Source: Larsenimonas salina (GTDB lineage: Bacteria; Pseudomonadota; Gammaproteobacteria; Pseudomonadales; Halomonadaceae). Taken from it: 64,000 bases of DNA. The translations under genes and the position numbers were made by a program. The stretch is from assembly GCF_023736155.1 (NCBI RefSeq), contig NZ_JAMLJJ010000001.1, forward strand, positions 1 through 64,000, given 5' to 3'. Under the pieces are notes generated by a model. It was not told the DNA's origin, ran no database searches, and saw only the letters and a program-made list of their open reading frames with translations. Positions 21,458 through 33,802 of the stretch are shown piece by piece (within the stretch, counting starts at the first letter, position 1; every line of letters starts with the position of its first letter).

Positions 21458-22555
21458 ATGGCCAGCGTTCAACTGGAGCGGGTCAGCAAGCGGTTCGGCA
21501 GTACCCACGTTATCGACGAGGTGTCGCTGTCCATCGATCACGGCGAATTCGTGGTGTTCGTTGGCCCCTCGGGCTGCGGCAAATCCACGCTTTTGCGCCT
21601 CATCGCCGGGCTTGAATCGATCAGTGACGGTGATCTGATGATCGGCGACAAACGCGTCAACGAGCTGTCGCCGCAGGAGCGGGGCGTTGGGATGGTGTTT
21701 CAGTCCTACGCGCTGTACCCGCACATGAGCGTCTATGAAAACATGGCGTTCGGGCTGAAACTCGGCAAGGCCTCAAGCGAAAGCGTGGCCGAGCGCGTCA
21801 AGGAGACCGCCCGTATTCTTCAGCTTGAAGCGCTGCTCGAACGCAAGCCCAAGGCCCTCTCGGGCGGGCAGCGCCAGCGCGTGGCAATGGGGCGGGCGAT
21901 TGCCCGCGAGCCGGACATTCTGCTGTTCGATGAGCCGCTCTCCAACCTCGACGCCTCGCTTCGCGTTCAGATGCGCAACGAGATCGCGCGTTTGCACGGA
22001 CGCCTGGGCTCGACCATAGTGTACGTCACTCACGATCAGGTCGAGGCCATGACGCTTGCCGACAAGATCGTGGTGCTGAACAAGGGCCATATCGAGCAGG
22101 TCGGCTCCCCGCGCACGCTGTATGAACGCCCGGCGTCGAAGTTCGTGGCGAGTTTCATCGGTTCGCCGTCGATGAACTTCCTCGAAGGGACCTGCCGGTC
22201 TACCGATGCCCGTGAAACAAGAGTCGAACTCAAGGCGCTTGGCGAGGTGGTGCTGCCGTACGGCGTCGACTCAAACGCCGTGGGCAGCCCGATTACGCTT
22301 GGCATTCGCCCGGAGCATCTGACGCCGGTACAGGCAACGGGCAGCGACGCCTTTGAGGTCATCAACGTCGAGTACCTTGGGAACGAGTGCTGTGTGTACG
22401 TCGACAGCGACGCCGAGCAGTTTCTGACGTGTCGGGTCGAGGCCGATACCTCGATTGCCCGCAATGACACGGTTTCGCTGCGCATCGATACCGCTCAGGC
22501 GCACCTGTTCGATGAGCACGGCCAGGCGCTGGTGCGAGCTCAAGACAGCGCCTGA
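21458..22555 (+). CDS. sugar ABC transporter ATP-binding protein (MalK/UgpC/ThuK-like)
   Basis: 365 residues from the ATG at 21458, which has an aaggag site 5 bp upstream and gives the family N-terminus MASVQLERVSKRFG; the frame is open much further upstream only because it overlaps the permease gene. Walker A GPSGCGKST is at about 37-45, the signature is LSGGQRQRVAMGRAI, Walker B is ILLFDEPLSNLD, and the H-loop is THDQVEAMTLADKIVVL. The C-terminal 120 residues are the OB-fold regulatory domain of the MalK group (GIRPEHLTPV). It energises the two permeases; such ATPases are sometimes shared among several sugar systems. Confidence 0.92.
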   Translation: MASVQLERVSKRFGSTHVIDEVSLSIDHGEFVVFVGPSGCGKSTLLRLIAGLESISDGDLMIGDKRVNELSPQERGVGMVFQSYALYPHMSVYENMAFGLKLGKASSESVAERVKETARILQLEALLERKPKALSGGQRQRVAMGRAIAREPDILLFDEPLSNLDASLRVQMRNEIARLHGRLGSTIVYVTHDQVEAMTLADKIVVLNKGHIEQVGSPRTLYERPASKFVASFIGSPSMNFLEGTCRSTDARETRVELKALGEVVLPYGVDSNAVGSPITLGIRPEHLTPVQATGSDAFEVINVEYLGNECCVYVDSDAEQFLTCRVEADTSIARNDTVSLRIDTAQAHLFDEHGQALVRAQDSA

Positions 22556-22633
22556 TAAACATGCGATCAAATGAAAAGAAGTAGGGCCACCGGGTCGACC
22601 GGCGCGGTGGCCGAGGCTCCTTTTGAAAACGGC

Positions 22634-22712
22634 TCAAAGGCGGTTTTCAAGACAGTTTCAAAGATACTTTTTAAGACAGCTTCAAAGATGGTTTCAACGA
22701 CGGTTCAAGGAG
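22634..22712 (+). repeat. imperfect 24-bp tandem repeat in the leader of the GH13 gene
   Basis: Three consecutive units begin tcaaag at 22634, 22658 and 22682 (periods 24, 24 and 23 bp), with a fragment from 22705. Units share the pattern tcaaagaYRgttttcaagac. The segment runs into the ribosome site (aaggag) of the alpha-glucosidase gene. In the frame of that gene it would encode an Arg/Phe/Gln octapeptide repeat. Confidence 0.8.
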
Positions 22713-22718
22713 ACAGCA

Positions 22719-24332
22719 ATGAGTGCGCAGGCATGGTGGCGCGATGCGGTGATCTATCAGATTTATCCGCGAAGCTTCAAGGACAATAACGGCGATGGCA
22801 TCGGTGATCTGCCGGGTGTGACGTCAAAGCTCGACTATCTGGCAGAGCTTGGTGTCGATGCCCTGTGGCTGTCGCCGTTCTATCGCTCGCCGCAGGCCGA
22901 TGCGGGCTATGACGTCGCCGATTATCGCGACGTCGACCCCTTGTTCGGAACGCTTGCCGATTTCGATGCGATGCTTGAAGGCGCCCACGCGCGCGGTCTC
23001 AAGATCATCGTCGATCTGGTGCCCAACCACACCTCCGATGAGCACGTCTGGTTCAAGGCCGCGCTCAACGCAGACCCCGCAAGCCCCGAGCGTGCCCGCT
23101 ACATGTTCCGCACCGGCAAGGGTGAACACGCGGAGCTTCCGCCCAACAACTGGCAGAGCGTGTTCGGCGGCCCGGCCTGGACCCGTGTCGAGGGCGAGGA
23201 TCAATGGTATCTTCACCTCTTTGACAGCAAGCAGCCGGATTTGAACTGGGAAAACCCGGAGGTGCGCGCCGAGTTCGAAGACGTGCTGCGTTTCTGGCTG
23301 GACCGGGGCGTCGACGGTTTCCGGGTCGATGTCGCTCACGGCATGATCAAGGCGGAAGGGCTGCCCGATTTCGGCCAGAGCCAGTGCATGATCGAGGGGG
23401 GCAACGTCGGTCCAATGTGGGATCAGGACGGCGTCCATGAGATTTATCGCGCCTGGCGCCGGGTGCTCGATGAGTACGACGGTGACCGGATGATGGTGGC
23501 CGAGGCCTGGGTGCAGCCGCAGGAGCGGCTGGCGCGCTATGTCCGCCCCGATGAAATGCAGCAGGCGTTCAACTTCGATTACCTGCTCGCGCGTTGGAAC
23601 GCCGATGCGCTCAAGCGCGTGATCGACACCTCCATCATGCACTCCGACAGTGTGGGTGCGGTGCCGACCTGGGTGATGTCGAACCACGACGGTGTACGGC
23701 ATCCTTCCCGCTTGGGGCTTGCTGATCCGGGCTGTCGGCCCAACGGACTGACCGCCAATGACGAACAGCCCGATGAAGCGCTTGGCCTTCGTCGCGCTCG
23801 CGCGCTGATCATGTTGACGCTTGCGCTGCCGGGCTCGGCGTATGTGTATCAGGGGGAAGAGCTTGGCCTGCCGGATCACACCACCATGGACGCCAAGTAC
23901 CGTCAGGATCCGACGTTTCATCGCACCAATGGCGAAGAGACCGGGCGCGATGGCTGTCGAGTGCCGCTGCCCTGGAACGCGAGTCAGCCTGCGTTCGGGT
24001 TTGGCGGTGAACAGACCTGGCTCCCGCAGCCAGAGAACTACGCCCGCTACGCCGTGGACGCTCAGCTCGACCAGAGCGACTCGACGCTTGCCCTGTATCG
24101 TACGCTTTTGACGCAGCGCGCCGAGCACGCGCTTGGCCGTGGGCGTATCGTCTGGAACGAGACCGGGCGGTCTGATGTGCTGTCTCTGACCAATGGCGCC
24201 ATAACGGTGGTGCTCAATCTGAGCGACCGTGACGTTGAGCGGCCCGAGGGCGACGTAATCGTCGAAAGTATCCCGGGCATTGGCAATGGGCAGGTAGTGC
24301 CGGCCAACAGCGCTGTCTGGCTTGCCTGCTGA
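22719..24332 (+). CDS. GH13 alpha-glucosidase (oligo-1,6-glucosidase/alpha-glucosidase type)
   Basis: 537 residues from the ATG at 22719, chosen for its aaggag site and the family N-terminus WWRDAVIYQIYPRSFKDNNGDGIGDL. The frame could also open at a TTG at 22623, which would add a repetitive Arg-rich tail. The (beta/alpha)8 barrel has the conserved regions DLVPNHTS, GFRVDVAHG (nucleophile Asp about 203), VAEAW (acid/base Glu about 262) and SNHDGVRH (Asp about 323). There is no signal peptide, so it is a cytoplasmic enzyme that splits imported alpha-glucosides. The last gene but one of the uptake operon. The sequence suits a GH13 alpha-glucosidase better than trehalose-6-phosphate hydrolase, but substrate preference is inferred. 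Confidence 0.88.
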   Translation: MSAQAWWRDAVIYQIYPRSFKDNNGDGIGDLPGVTSKLDYLAELGVDALWLSPFYRSPQADAGYDVADYRDVDPLFGTLADFDAMLEGAHARGLKIIVDLVPNHTSDEHVWFKAALNADPASPERARYMFRTGKGEHAELPPNNWQSVFGGPAWTRVEGEDQWYLHLFDSKQPDLNWENPEVRAEFEDVLRFWLDRGVDGFRVDVAHGMIKAEGLPDFGQSQCMIEGGNVGPMWDQDGVHEIYRAWRRVLDEYDGDRMMVAEAWVQPQERLARYVRPDEMQQAFNFDYLLARWNADALKRVIDTSIMHSDSVGAVPTWVMSNHDGVRHPSRLGLADPGCRPNGLTANDEQPDEALGLRRARALIMLTLALPGSAYVYQGEELGLPDHTTMDAKYRQDPTFHRTNGEETGRDGCRVPLPWNASQPAFGFGGEQTWLPQPENYARYAVDAQLDQSDSTLALYRTLLTQRAEHALGRGRIVWNETGRSDVLSLTNGAITVVLNLSDRDVERPEGDVIVESIPGIGNGQVVPANSAVWLAC

Positions 24333-24396
24333 CGACTTTTTAAGCGAAGAGGCTGATCCGGCGCCCAGGTTCGTTTGATCATCGAGGAAGGATGGT

Positions 24397-25452
24397 GTGA
24401 AAAAGCGTGAAACAGGCGCGTCGGGTCAGTCGCTGACGCTCAAGGAAGTCGCCGAACATTTGGGCGTGTCGACGGCAACGGTCTCCAATGCCTTCAACCG
24501 CCCGGATCAGTTATCGAAAACGCGCCGGCAGGAGATTCTGGCGGCGGCGAAAGCACTTGGCTATCGTGGCCCGGACAGCCGGGCTCGTAGCCTTCGAACC
24601 GGCCATAGCCGAATCATCGGTGTCATGCTCTGGGATACCCTGAGTTTCAGCTTGAGCGACAGCGTCGCAAGCGAATTGCTGTCCGGGATTTCTGAAGTGC
24701 TCGATGAGCACGACTACCGCATGCTGCTGTTGCCCCAGTCGGCCCGACCGGCGCAACGGGAAAACTTCAACGGCGTCGCCGATGGGTACCTGGTGTACGG
24801 CACCATGCCCGACGGCACCACCGAGCGGTTGCAGCAGGGTGAGTTCAGCCCGGCCGTGACCATCGACAAGACCTACGGCAGTTACCCGACGATTTGCATC
24901 GACGACCGCGCAGCCAGTCGCGGCGTCGCCGAACTGGCGCTTGCCAAGGGTAAACGACGCCCGGCCATTGTTGCCCTTCGAATGACACTCGATGCTCCTC
25001 CAGGCCCGTTCAAGCGACAGGCGCGCCCGCGTCAGTTCAATGCCATGGCACAGGCTCGACTGGGTGGGTTTGATGATGCCCTGACAGCGGCCGGCATCGA
25101 TCCTGCGTCGGTGCCGATCTGGAACGTCGATGGCAACACCTTCAATCAGGCGGTGCCTGTGATCGAGGCGCTTCTTGACGGTTCAACCGCAGACACGCTG
25201 CTGTGCATGTCCGATCAGCTGGCGCTGGCGGCACTGGCGGTTGCCGAGCAGCGTGGGCTTGACGTACCGGGAGCGCTTACGATCACGGGATTTGATGGTG
25301 CGCCGGAGGGCCAGCAGCGCCGGCCGATGCTCACGACCGTCTATCAGGATAACCGGGCAAAAGGGCGATTGGCCGCGCGGATGATTCTCGATCAGATCAC
25401 TGAGCACGACGCGACGCTTCCCACCTGGCTGATTCATGGTGATACCTGTTGA
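24397..25452 (+). CDS. LacI family transcriptional regulator of the alpha-glucoside locus
   Basis: 351 residues from a GTG start with an aggaagga site. The helix-turn-helix is LTLKEVAEHLGVSTATVSNAFNRPDQLS (about 13-40), followed by the hinge region ALGYRGPDSRARSLRTGHSRIIGVML and a periplasmic-binding-protein-like sensor domain. It closes the sugar operon, so it is probably autoregulated. It likely represses both the ABC operon and the porin through the palindromes at 18167 and 18277; the inducer would be an alpha-glucoside or its product. The placement parallels AglR/ThuR in rhizobial alpha-glucoside systems, though gene order differs. Confidence 0.88.
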   Translation: MKKRETGASGQSLTLKEVAEHLGVSTATVSNAFNRPDQLSKTRRQEILAAAKALGYRGPDSRARSLRTGHSRIIGVMLWDTLSFSLSDSVASELLSGISEVLDEHDYRMLLLPQSARPAQRENFNGVADGYLVYGTMPDGTTERLQQGEFSPAVTIDKTYGSYPTICIDDRAASRGVAELALAKGKRRPAIVALRMTLDAPPGPFKRQARPRQFNAMAQARLGGFDDALTAAGIDPASVPIWNVDGNTFNQAVPVIEALLDGSTADTLLCMSDQLALAALAVAEQRGLDVPGALTITGFDGAPEGQQRRPMLTTVYQDNRAKGRLAARMILDQITEHDATLPTWLIHGDTC

Positions 25453-25479
25453 GCAACCGGCGATTCGAGTAATGGCGCG

Positions 25480-26535
25480 TCAGGCGCTTCGGTAGGCGCC
25501 CGGCCACTCCGCCAGCAGCCCCTTGCCACCGGCAAGCGTCAGTGACAGATCGGTCAGGCCATCCCAGAGCGGCAGTGCATGCGTGCCCTTGACGGCTTGA
25601 TCGATGCGCTGTGAGAACATCAAAAGCTTGTTCAGACGCTTGTGGGGAAGGCGTGCCAGCGCGTTTTGATAATAGGGGCGGCGCTTTTCCGGAATCATCG
25701 GCTTCTGCGCCTTGCAGGCGTGCTCGACGCTTTGTCCCTGATCAAGCAATTGCCTGAGCGACAAAAGCGTTCTCAGTTCCCGCGTCAGCGCCCAAAGCAC
25801 CACCGGCGCTTCGACCCCTTCGCCCTTGAGGCCGGCAACGATACGTACGGCCCGGGTCGGCTCGCCTCGAAGGCAGGCGTCGGTCAGGCTGAAAACGTCA
25901 AAGCGGGCGCTGTCCTCGACGTTATCGACGATGGCGTTACCGTCAAGGCGTGTGCGTTTGGGGTGATACAGCGCAAGCTTTACAAGCTCCTGATCGGCGG
26001 CCAGCAGGTTGCCCTCGACGCGCTCGGCGAGCAACTGCGCGGCCTCGCTGGTCAGTTCGAGCTGGTGGCGCTCGGCCCGGTCCTTGATCCAGTAGCCCAT
26101 GCGCTGTGTGTCCACCGGCCAGACCGGTACGAACACGCCGACCTTGTCGAGGGCCTTGAACCAGCTGCTTTGCTGGGCCTTGCGGTCGAGCCTGCCGGCG
26201 GTAATCAAAAGCACGTTGTCGTGCTGGGTGGACTGCGCGTACTCGGTCAGAACCCGGGCGCCTTCCTGGCCGGGCGATTGGGTGCCAAGGCGCACTTCGA
26301 TCAGCTTGCGCGACGAAAAAAGCGACAGCGCATTGGCGCTTTCAATCACCTGCCCCCAGGCAAAATTGTTGTCCACGTGAAGCACTTCCCGCTCGTCGAT
26401 GCCTTCGCGCCGCGCGGCGGCCCGAATACTGTCGCAGGCTTCCATATGGGTCAACGGCTCGTCGCCCGCCACCAGGTAGATGGGGGCGAGCGATTTGGCG
26501 AGCGCCGGGTCAAGCTTATTGGGAAAGACTTTCAT
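25480..26535 (-). CDS. holA: DNA polymerase III subunit delta
   Basis: 351 residues from the ATG at 26535, because MKVFPNKLDPALAKSLAPIYLVAGDEPLTHMEACDSIR is the conserved N-terminus; 24 extra codons upstream belong to the overlapping lptE end. The delta subunit opens the beta sliding clamp within the clamp-loader complex. Typical features are YLVAGDEPL (the degenerate nucleotide-binding region), QELVKLALYHPKR (Glu/Leu-rich middle domain) and RRPYYQNALARLP near the C-terminus. It overlaps lptE by 20 bp and follows leuS-lptE, the standard gammaproteobacterial order. Confidence 0.93.
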   Translation of the reverse strand: MKVFPNKLDPALAKSLAPIYLVAGDEPLTHMEACDSIRAAARREGIDEREVLHVDNNFAWGQVIESANALSLFSSRKLIEVRLGTQSPGQEGARVLTEYAQSTQHDNVLLITAGRLDRKAQQSSWFKALDKVGVFVPVWPVDTQRMGYWIKDRAERHQLELTSEAAQLLAERVEGNLLAADQELVKLALYHPKRTRLDGNAIVDNVEDSARFDVFSLTDACLRGEPTRAVRIVAGLKGEGVEAPVVLWALTRELRTLLSLRQLLDQGQSVEHACKAQKPMIPEKRRPYYQNALARLPHKRLNKLLMFSQRIDQAVKGTHALPLWDGLTDLSLTLAGGKGLLAEWPGAYRSA

Positions 26536-27109
26536 TATCTGCCTGAGGCTGATCGGTCCCTGATGCGTCGCTCTTGCCGGTTTCAACGGACTCAAGGCGC
26601 TGTGCATTTGGCTTGAGCGTCTGCAGTCGCTCGATCAGCTGTTGTGCGGCCTCGCGGCGAAGGTCGTCCTCGAGATCGCTTCGCTGGCTGTCTCGGCTGA
26701 GCAGGCGGTCTTCACTGGTGGTGTAGGTGCCGCTGGTTTCGACGCTTTGCTGGTCTTCGAGGTAGGCGCCATCGCGTGTGCGCTGTACCGAGTAGGGCAG
26801 AGTGAACACGACCTGGCGTTCCTGACTGCCGGCGTCGCCGAAGGTCAGTTCGTGCTCGTCAAAGCTGCTCTTGCCGAGGTTCAGGCGAAGCGGTGCGGTG
26901 GCATCGAGCGTAACGTCTGCGTTTTTCAGTGCGCGGGTCACGGCCTGATAGGCCAGGTCGCGGGTACCGCCGCCGTCGCTTGAGTTCACGGTCAGCGTCG
27001 AGAAGGGCAGTGTGGTGTCCTGATAGCCACGAAGCTGAAAGCCGCAGGCGCTCAGCGTCAGAGTGGCGGCAAGGGCGAGGGTGGTGCTTAAAAGGGCGCG
27101 TCGTTTCAC
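26516..27109 (-). CDS. lptE: LPS assembly lipoprotein LptE
   Basis: 197 residues. A lipoprotein signal peptide ends at the lipobox LSAC with the lipidated cysteine at about 22, followed by GFQLRGYQDTTLPFSTL, the LptE/RlpB signature. LptE plugs the LptD barrel in the outer membrane and helps insert lipopolysaccharide. The C-terminal 45 residues are low-complexity, rich in Ser, Asp and Gln. The gene lies between leuS (77 bp gap) and holA (20-bp overlap). Confidence 0.92.
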   Translation of the reverse strand: MKRRALLSTTLALAATLTLSACGFQLRGYQDTTLPFSTLTVNSSDGGGTRDLAYQAVTRALKNADVTLDATAPLRLNLGKSSFDEHELTFGDAGSQERQVVFTLPYSVQRTRDGAYLEDQQSVETSGTYTTSEDRLLSRDSQRSDLEDDLRREAAQQLIERLQTLKPNAQRLESVETGKSDASGTDQPQADNESLSQ

Positions 27110-27186
27110 GAAGGCCTCCTGGCAGTGAAGGCGGGCCGTATGCCCGCCGGTCCTTGAGGGTCAGATCGATCGGCGCTTTTGGCCGA

Positions 27187-30479
<3,293 letters not shown>

Positions 30480-30491
30480 CCAGACAACGAT

Positions 30492-30511
30492 GGCCGGCCC
30501 TAGTGGCCGGC
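30492..30511. terminator. inverted repeat between convergent genes
   Basis: GGCCGGCC and GGCCGGC separated by ctagt form a hairpin in the 20-bp gap between the YbeL-like and YdcF-like genes, which converge here. There is no T-run, so termination efficiency is uncertain. Confidence 0.4.
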
Positions 30512-31231
30512 TATCCAGCCCATGTACTCATGCAGGGCCCACCGGCTCCGTTCGAGACTGTCGAACTGGGGCGCCCACCAGAGCCAACCGCCGGAAATGT
30601 CGCTGCCAAAGCCTGTCGGGGCGGGCACGACGTCAAGGCCTGCACGCTCGAAATCACGCTGAGCGCGGGCCATGTGAAAGGCGGTCGTCACCAGAACGAC
30701 GCGGTTCACGCCATCGCGTTTGAGAAGCCGGGCACTGAACTCGGCATTTTCCTCGGTGTCGGCGCTCTTGGTTTCAAGCCACGTTGCCTTGAGTCCGAAT
30801 TCCTCGGTCAAACTTCGCTGCATCAGCTCGGCCTCTGAGGCACGGCTCCAGGGCTCCTTGCCGCCGGTCAACAGAATCGGCAGTCCTGTCTTTCGAGCAA
30901 TCCGTGCGCCTTCTGCCAGACGCGCCAGCGCCAGGGGGTTGGTGCGGTCACGCCCGTTCAGTTCCGGGGCGCCGTAATCCCGGCCATTGCCGAGCACGAC
31001 AATGGCGCCGGCACTTTCCCACTGCGCCGGCGTCGAGGGCATCACGCGCTCGACCGGGCCCAGTAGAAGGCTCGAGACCACCGGTGTCGAGATCAGCCAC
31101 AGCACGGCAAGCGTTGCGCCACTCAGGCAGCGCATGAGTTTCGGATAGCGGGGCATCAACATCAAAAAGCCCAGCAGCAGCACCAAAAATAACCCCGGTG
31201 GCAGGATGAATACCTTGATCAACGAGATCAT
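30500..31231 (-). CDS. YdcF/ElyC family (DUF218) membrane protein
   Basis: 243 residues. Two N-terminal helices (FILPPGLFLVLLLGFLMLM and GATLAVLWLISTPVVSSLLL) anchor a DUF218 domain with AGAIVVLGNGRDYGAPE, LPILLTGG, ETKSADTEENA and VVLVTTAFHMARAQRDFERAGLDVVPAPTGF. E. coli relatives (ElyC, SanA, YdcF) affect envelope integrity. The gene overlaps lnt by 4 bp and is the last of the miaB-lnt run, which suggests a role in envelope lipid or peptidoglycan metabolism. Confidence 0.86.
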   Translation of the reverse strand: MISLIKVFILPPGLFLVLLLGFLMLMPRYPKLMRCLSGATLAVLWLISTPVVSSLLLGPVERVMPSTPAQWESAGAIVVLGNGRDYGAPELNGRDRTNPLALARLAEGARIARKTGLPILLTGGKEPWSRASEAELMQRSLTEEFGLKATWLETKSADTEENAEFSARLLKRDGVNRVVLVTTAFHMARAQRDFERAGLDVVPAPTGFGSDISGGWLWWAPQFDSLERSRWALHEYMGWIAGH

Positions 31232-32736
31232 GCGGCAGAGGCCTCTTTACGTTTCTGGACAAGGCGCACCAGTGCGCCGGTAAGCACCATTAGCGCGGCA
31301 AGAATACCGGCAGGCCAGGAGCCCAACACTGTAAAGGGCGTCATGCCTTTCATCGGATAGACCATGCCGGTCAGTACGGCCGGTTCGAAGCGAGGGGCTT
31401 TGGCCGTAATCTTGCCGGTGGAATCGACGATCGCGGTCAGGCCGTTGCTGGTGGCGCGCAGTAGATACCGGTTATTTTCAAGCGCGCGCAGACGCGCCAT
31501 CTGCATGTGCTGGAGCGGGCCGATGGAGTGGCCGAACCAGCTGTCATTGGACACGGTCAAAAGGGCGTCGCTTGAATGGGCGCGCTGCCGAACAAGGTCG
31601 GGATAGACGATTTCATAGCAGATCGCGACACCCAGCGAGACACCGTCGGCGTGAAGCGGCTCGGGGTCGCTTGGACCTGCCTTGAAGTCCGACATTGGCA
31701 GATTGAAGAAATCGATCAGCCCTCTTAGCAGCGAATCAAGCGGCAGGTACTCGCCAAACGGCACCAGGTGGGCCTTCTTGTAGACGCCGTGGCCGTCCCC
31801 AAGCGTGATGACGCTGTTGAAATAATGGCCCTTGGCGTCCTGCTGAACGAGCCCGGTAATGAGCGTGGTGTCGGAATCAAGCGTTGCCTGCATGCGCTCC
31901 AGAAACGGAATCGCCTGCTGCTCGAGCATCGGCAGCGCCGTTTCCGGCCAGACAATGATCTCGGCGTTATCGGCATCTCGCCGGGTAAGGGAGGCGTAGG
32001 TGTTGGCTGCCTGGCGCTGGCCGCTGGGTGTCCATTTATCGAGCTGGGCCAGATCGCCCTGGACTAGCGCCACGGATTTGGGAGTGTCGAGCGGTACGGC
32101 CCATTCGAGCGGCAGCGCCGACGGTGAAAGCCAGAGGAGCGCGACCATAACGGCCGCAACCCAGGAGCGACGCTCCACAAGTCGTGCGATCAGACCACCG
32201 GTCAACGCGATGACAAAGCTCAACAGGTAGACACCACCAAGAGGCGCCAGCGTGTTGATGGGCGAATCGACCTGAGCACTGCCCAGATAAAGCCATGGAA
32301 AGCCCGTGAAGGCCCAGCTTCGAAACAACTCGCCGATCACCCAGATGCCGGCGAACGCCCAGGCATTGAGCAGGCCCCGGGGGCGACAGAAGCGGTAAAG
32401 GCCGAACATCGCCATGTAAAAAAGTGCAAGCGTTGCCACAAACAGCGCCGTCAGAAACAGGGCCAGTGGCGCGCCGGTGTAGCCAAAGTCGTGGATCGAC
32501 ACATACACCCAGGAGGTGCCCGTGCCAAAAAGGCCCACCCCGAACAGCCAGCCGCGCCAGAGCATGCGCTTGACGCGGGCGCGCTGAGCACAGGTAAAGA
32601 CGAGCGCCATCAGAAGCGGTGCGAGCCACCAGGCGTTGAAGGGCGCGAACGTCAGCGTCATGGCTGCCCCGGCACCCAGCGTTAGAAGATCGCTGAGCCA
32701 GGGGCGATCATGAAGGGGCGAAGTCAATGTCTTCAT
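31228..32736 (-). CDS. lnt: apolipoprotein N-acyltransferase
   Basis: 502 residues. It N-acylates the lipidated cysteine of outer-membrane lipoproteins in the inner membrane. Six or more hydrophobic helices fill the first 200 residues, then comes a nitrilase-like periplasmic domain with the catalytic triad Glu about 265 (VWPETALPM), Lys about 321 (KKAHLVPFGEYLP) and Cys about 373 (GVAICYEIVYPD). A final helix lies near 475. It is downstream of corC by about 120 bp and overlaps the DUF218 gene. Confidence 0.95.
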   Translation of the reverse strand: MKTLTSPLHDRPWLSDLLTLGAGAAMTLTFAPFNAWWLAPLLMALVFTCAQRARVKRMLWRGWLFGVGLFGTGTSWVYVSIHDFGYTGAPLALFLTALFVATLALFYMAMFGLYRFCRPRGLLNAWAFAGIWVIGELFRSWAFTGFPWLYLGSAQVDSPINTLAPLGGVYLLSFVIALTGGLIARLVERRSWVAAVMVALLWLSPSALPLEWAVPLDTPKSVALVQGDLAQLDKWTPSGQRQAANTYASLTRRDADNAEIIVWPETALPMLEQQAIPFLERMQATLDSDTTLITGLVQQDAKGHYFNSVITLGDGHGVYKKAHLVPFGEYLPLDSLLRGLIDFFNLPMSDFKAGPSDPEPLHADGVSLGVAICYEIVYPDLVRQRAHSSDALLTVSNDSWFGHSIGPLQHMQMARLRALENNRYLLRATSNGLTAIVDSTGKITAKAPRFEPAVLTGMVYPMKGMTPFTVLGSWPAGILAALMVLTGALVRLVQKRKEASAA

Positions 32737-32860
32737 GGCATTCCTTGTTGCACGGGGCGAAAGGGCGCGGTGCGATGCACCCGAGGGCCAGGGATGAGCG
32801 CAGGCCTTTGACGGGATCGAAAGGACAGGGGCGGCGCCGGCCTAGGACGGCGCCTTGGCC

Positions 32861-33772
32861 TTAGTAGGACGTATCCTGAGCGTTTGATGCGTGCTCATCG
32901 TCGTCGGCGGTATACCCCTTGCCGAGCGGTGTGGCCTTGAGCAGGCGAATACGTCGATTATCGGCGTTCATGACCGTGAAACGCCACTGCTCGAGATCGG
33001 TCGACTCAAGGCGTCTCGGCAGGTGCCCGAACCGCTGCATGACCAGCCCGCCGACGGTGTCGAACTCGTCATCTGAAAACCGGGTTTCGAAACGCTCGTT
33101 GAAGTCTTCGATCGGGGTCAGTGCCTTGACGGCAAAACTGCCATCGCCGAGGTCGCGGATGTCGTCCTCATCCTCGATGTCGTGCTCATCCTCGATGTCG
33201 CCCACGATCTGTTCGAGGATGTCCTCGATCGTGACCAGTCCAGCGGTGCCGCCATACTCATCCACAACGATCGCCATGTGGTTGCGGGTATCGCGAAATT
33301 CCTTGAGCAGATTGTTTAGCCGCTTGGATTCCGGAATGAACATGGCGGGCCGCATGAGCTTGCGCATATCAAACAGGGCGCGCTGCTCAGCGCTTTGCAT
33401 GATCAGGGGCAGCAGGTCCTTTACGAGCAGAACGCCTATGATTTCATCGAGATTGTCATCGACCACGGGATAGCGCGAGTGTGCACTTTCCATGATGATG
33501 GGCAAAAAGTCGTCCGGTTGCTGGTCAGCGCTGATCGCAACGATCTGGGAGCGAGGGATCATCGCCTCCCGAGCTTGCTGACTGCTGATTTCGAACGCGC
33601 CTTCGATGATGGTCATGCCGTCCTGATCGAGGCTTAGCCGAGTGCCGGCGTCACGCAGGAAGTTCTTCAGCTCATCGACGGAGCTGGGTTCTTCACTGTC
33701 GTTTGAAAAGGCACCGAGCAACTTATCAAGCCAGGACTTGCTGCCCTGGCTACTCGATCGGTCATCGCTCAT
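32861..33772 (-). CDS. corC: HlyC/CorC family transporter-associated protein (YbeX)
   Basis: 303 residues: an acidic N-terminus, two CBS domains (about residues 75-190: PRSQIVAISADQQPDDFLPIIMESAHSRYPVV... and FIPESKRLNNLLKEFRDTRNHMAIVVDEYGGTAGLVTIEDILEQIVGDIEDEHD) and a CorC_HlyC FAD-like C-terminal domain. There are no membrane segments. It has been linked to Mg/Co efflux and, as YbeX, to ribosome metabolism together with YbeY and YbeZ. It lies 30 bp after ybeY. Confidence 0.92.
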   Translation of the reverse strand: MSDDRSSSQGSKSWLDKLLGAFSNDSEEPSSVDELKNFLRDAGTRLSLDQDGMTIIEGAFEISSQQAREAMIPRSQIVAISADQQPDDFLPIIMESAHSRYPVVDDNLDEIIGVLLVKDLLPLIMQSAEQRALFDMRKLMRPAMFIPESKRLNNLLKEFRDTRNHMAIVVDEYGGTAGLVTIEDILEQIVGDIEDEHDIEDEDDIRDLGDGSFAVKALTPIEDFNERFETRFSDDEFDTVGGLVMQRFGHLPRRLESTDLEQWRFTVMNADNRRIRLLKATPLGKGYTADDDEHASNAQDTSY

Positions 33773-33802
33773 GCGAGTTGTCTCTCATCCTCTTTGATGT
33801 GA

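Noticed and set aside
22824-24128. 434-codon open frame on the minus strand across the GH13 gene
   Set aside because: It is antisense to a gene with all catalytic motifs; long antisense frames are expected in high-GC DNA. No ribosome site or recognisable domain.
25642-26616. 324-codon plus-strand frame over holA
   Set aside because: Antisense shadow of holA; no domain recognised.
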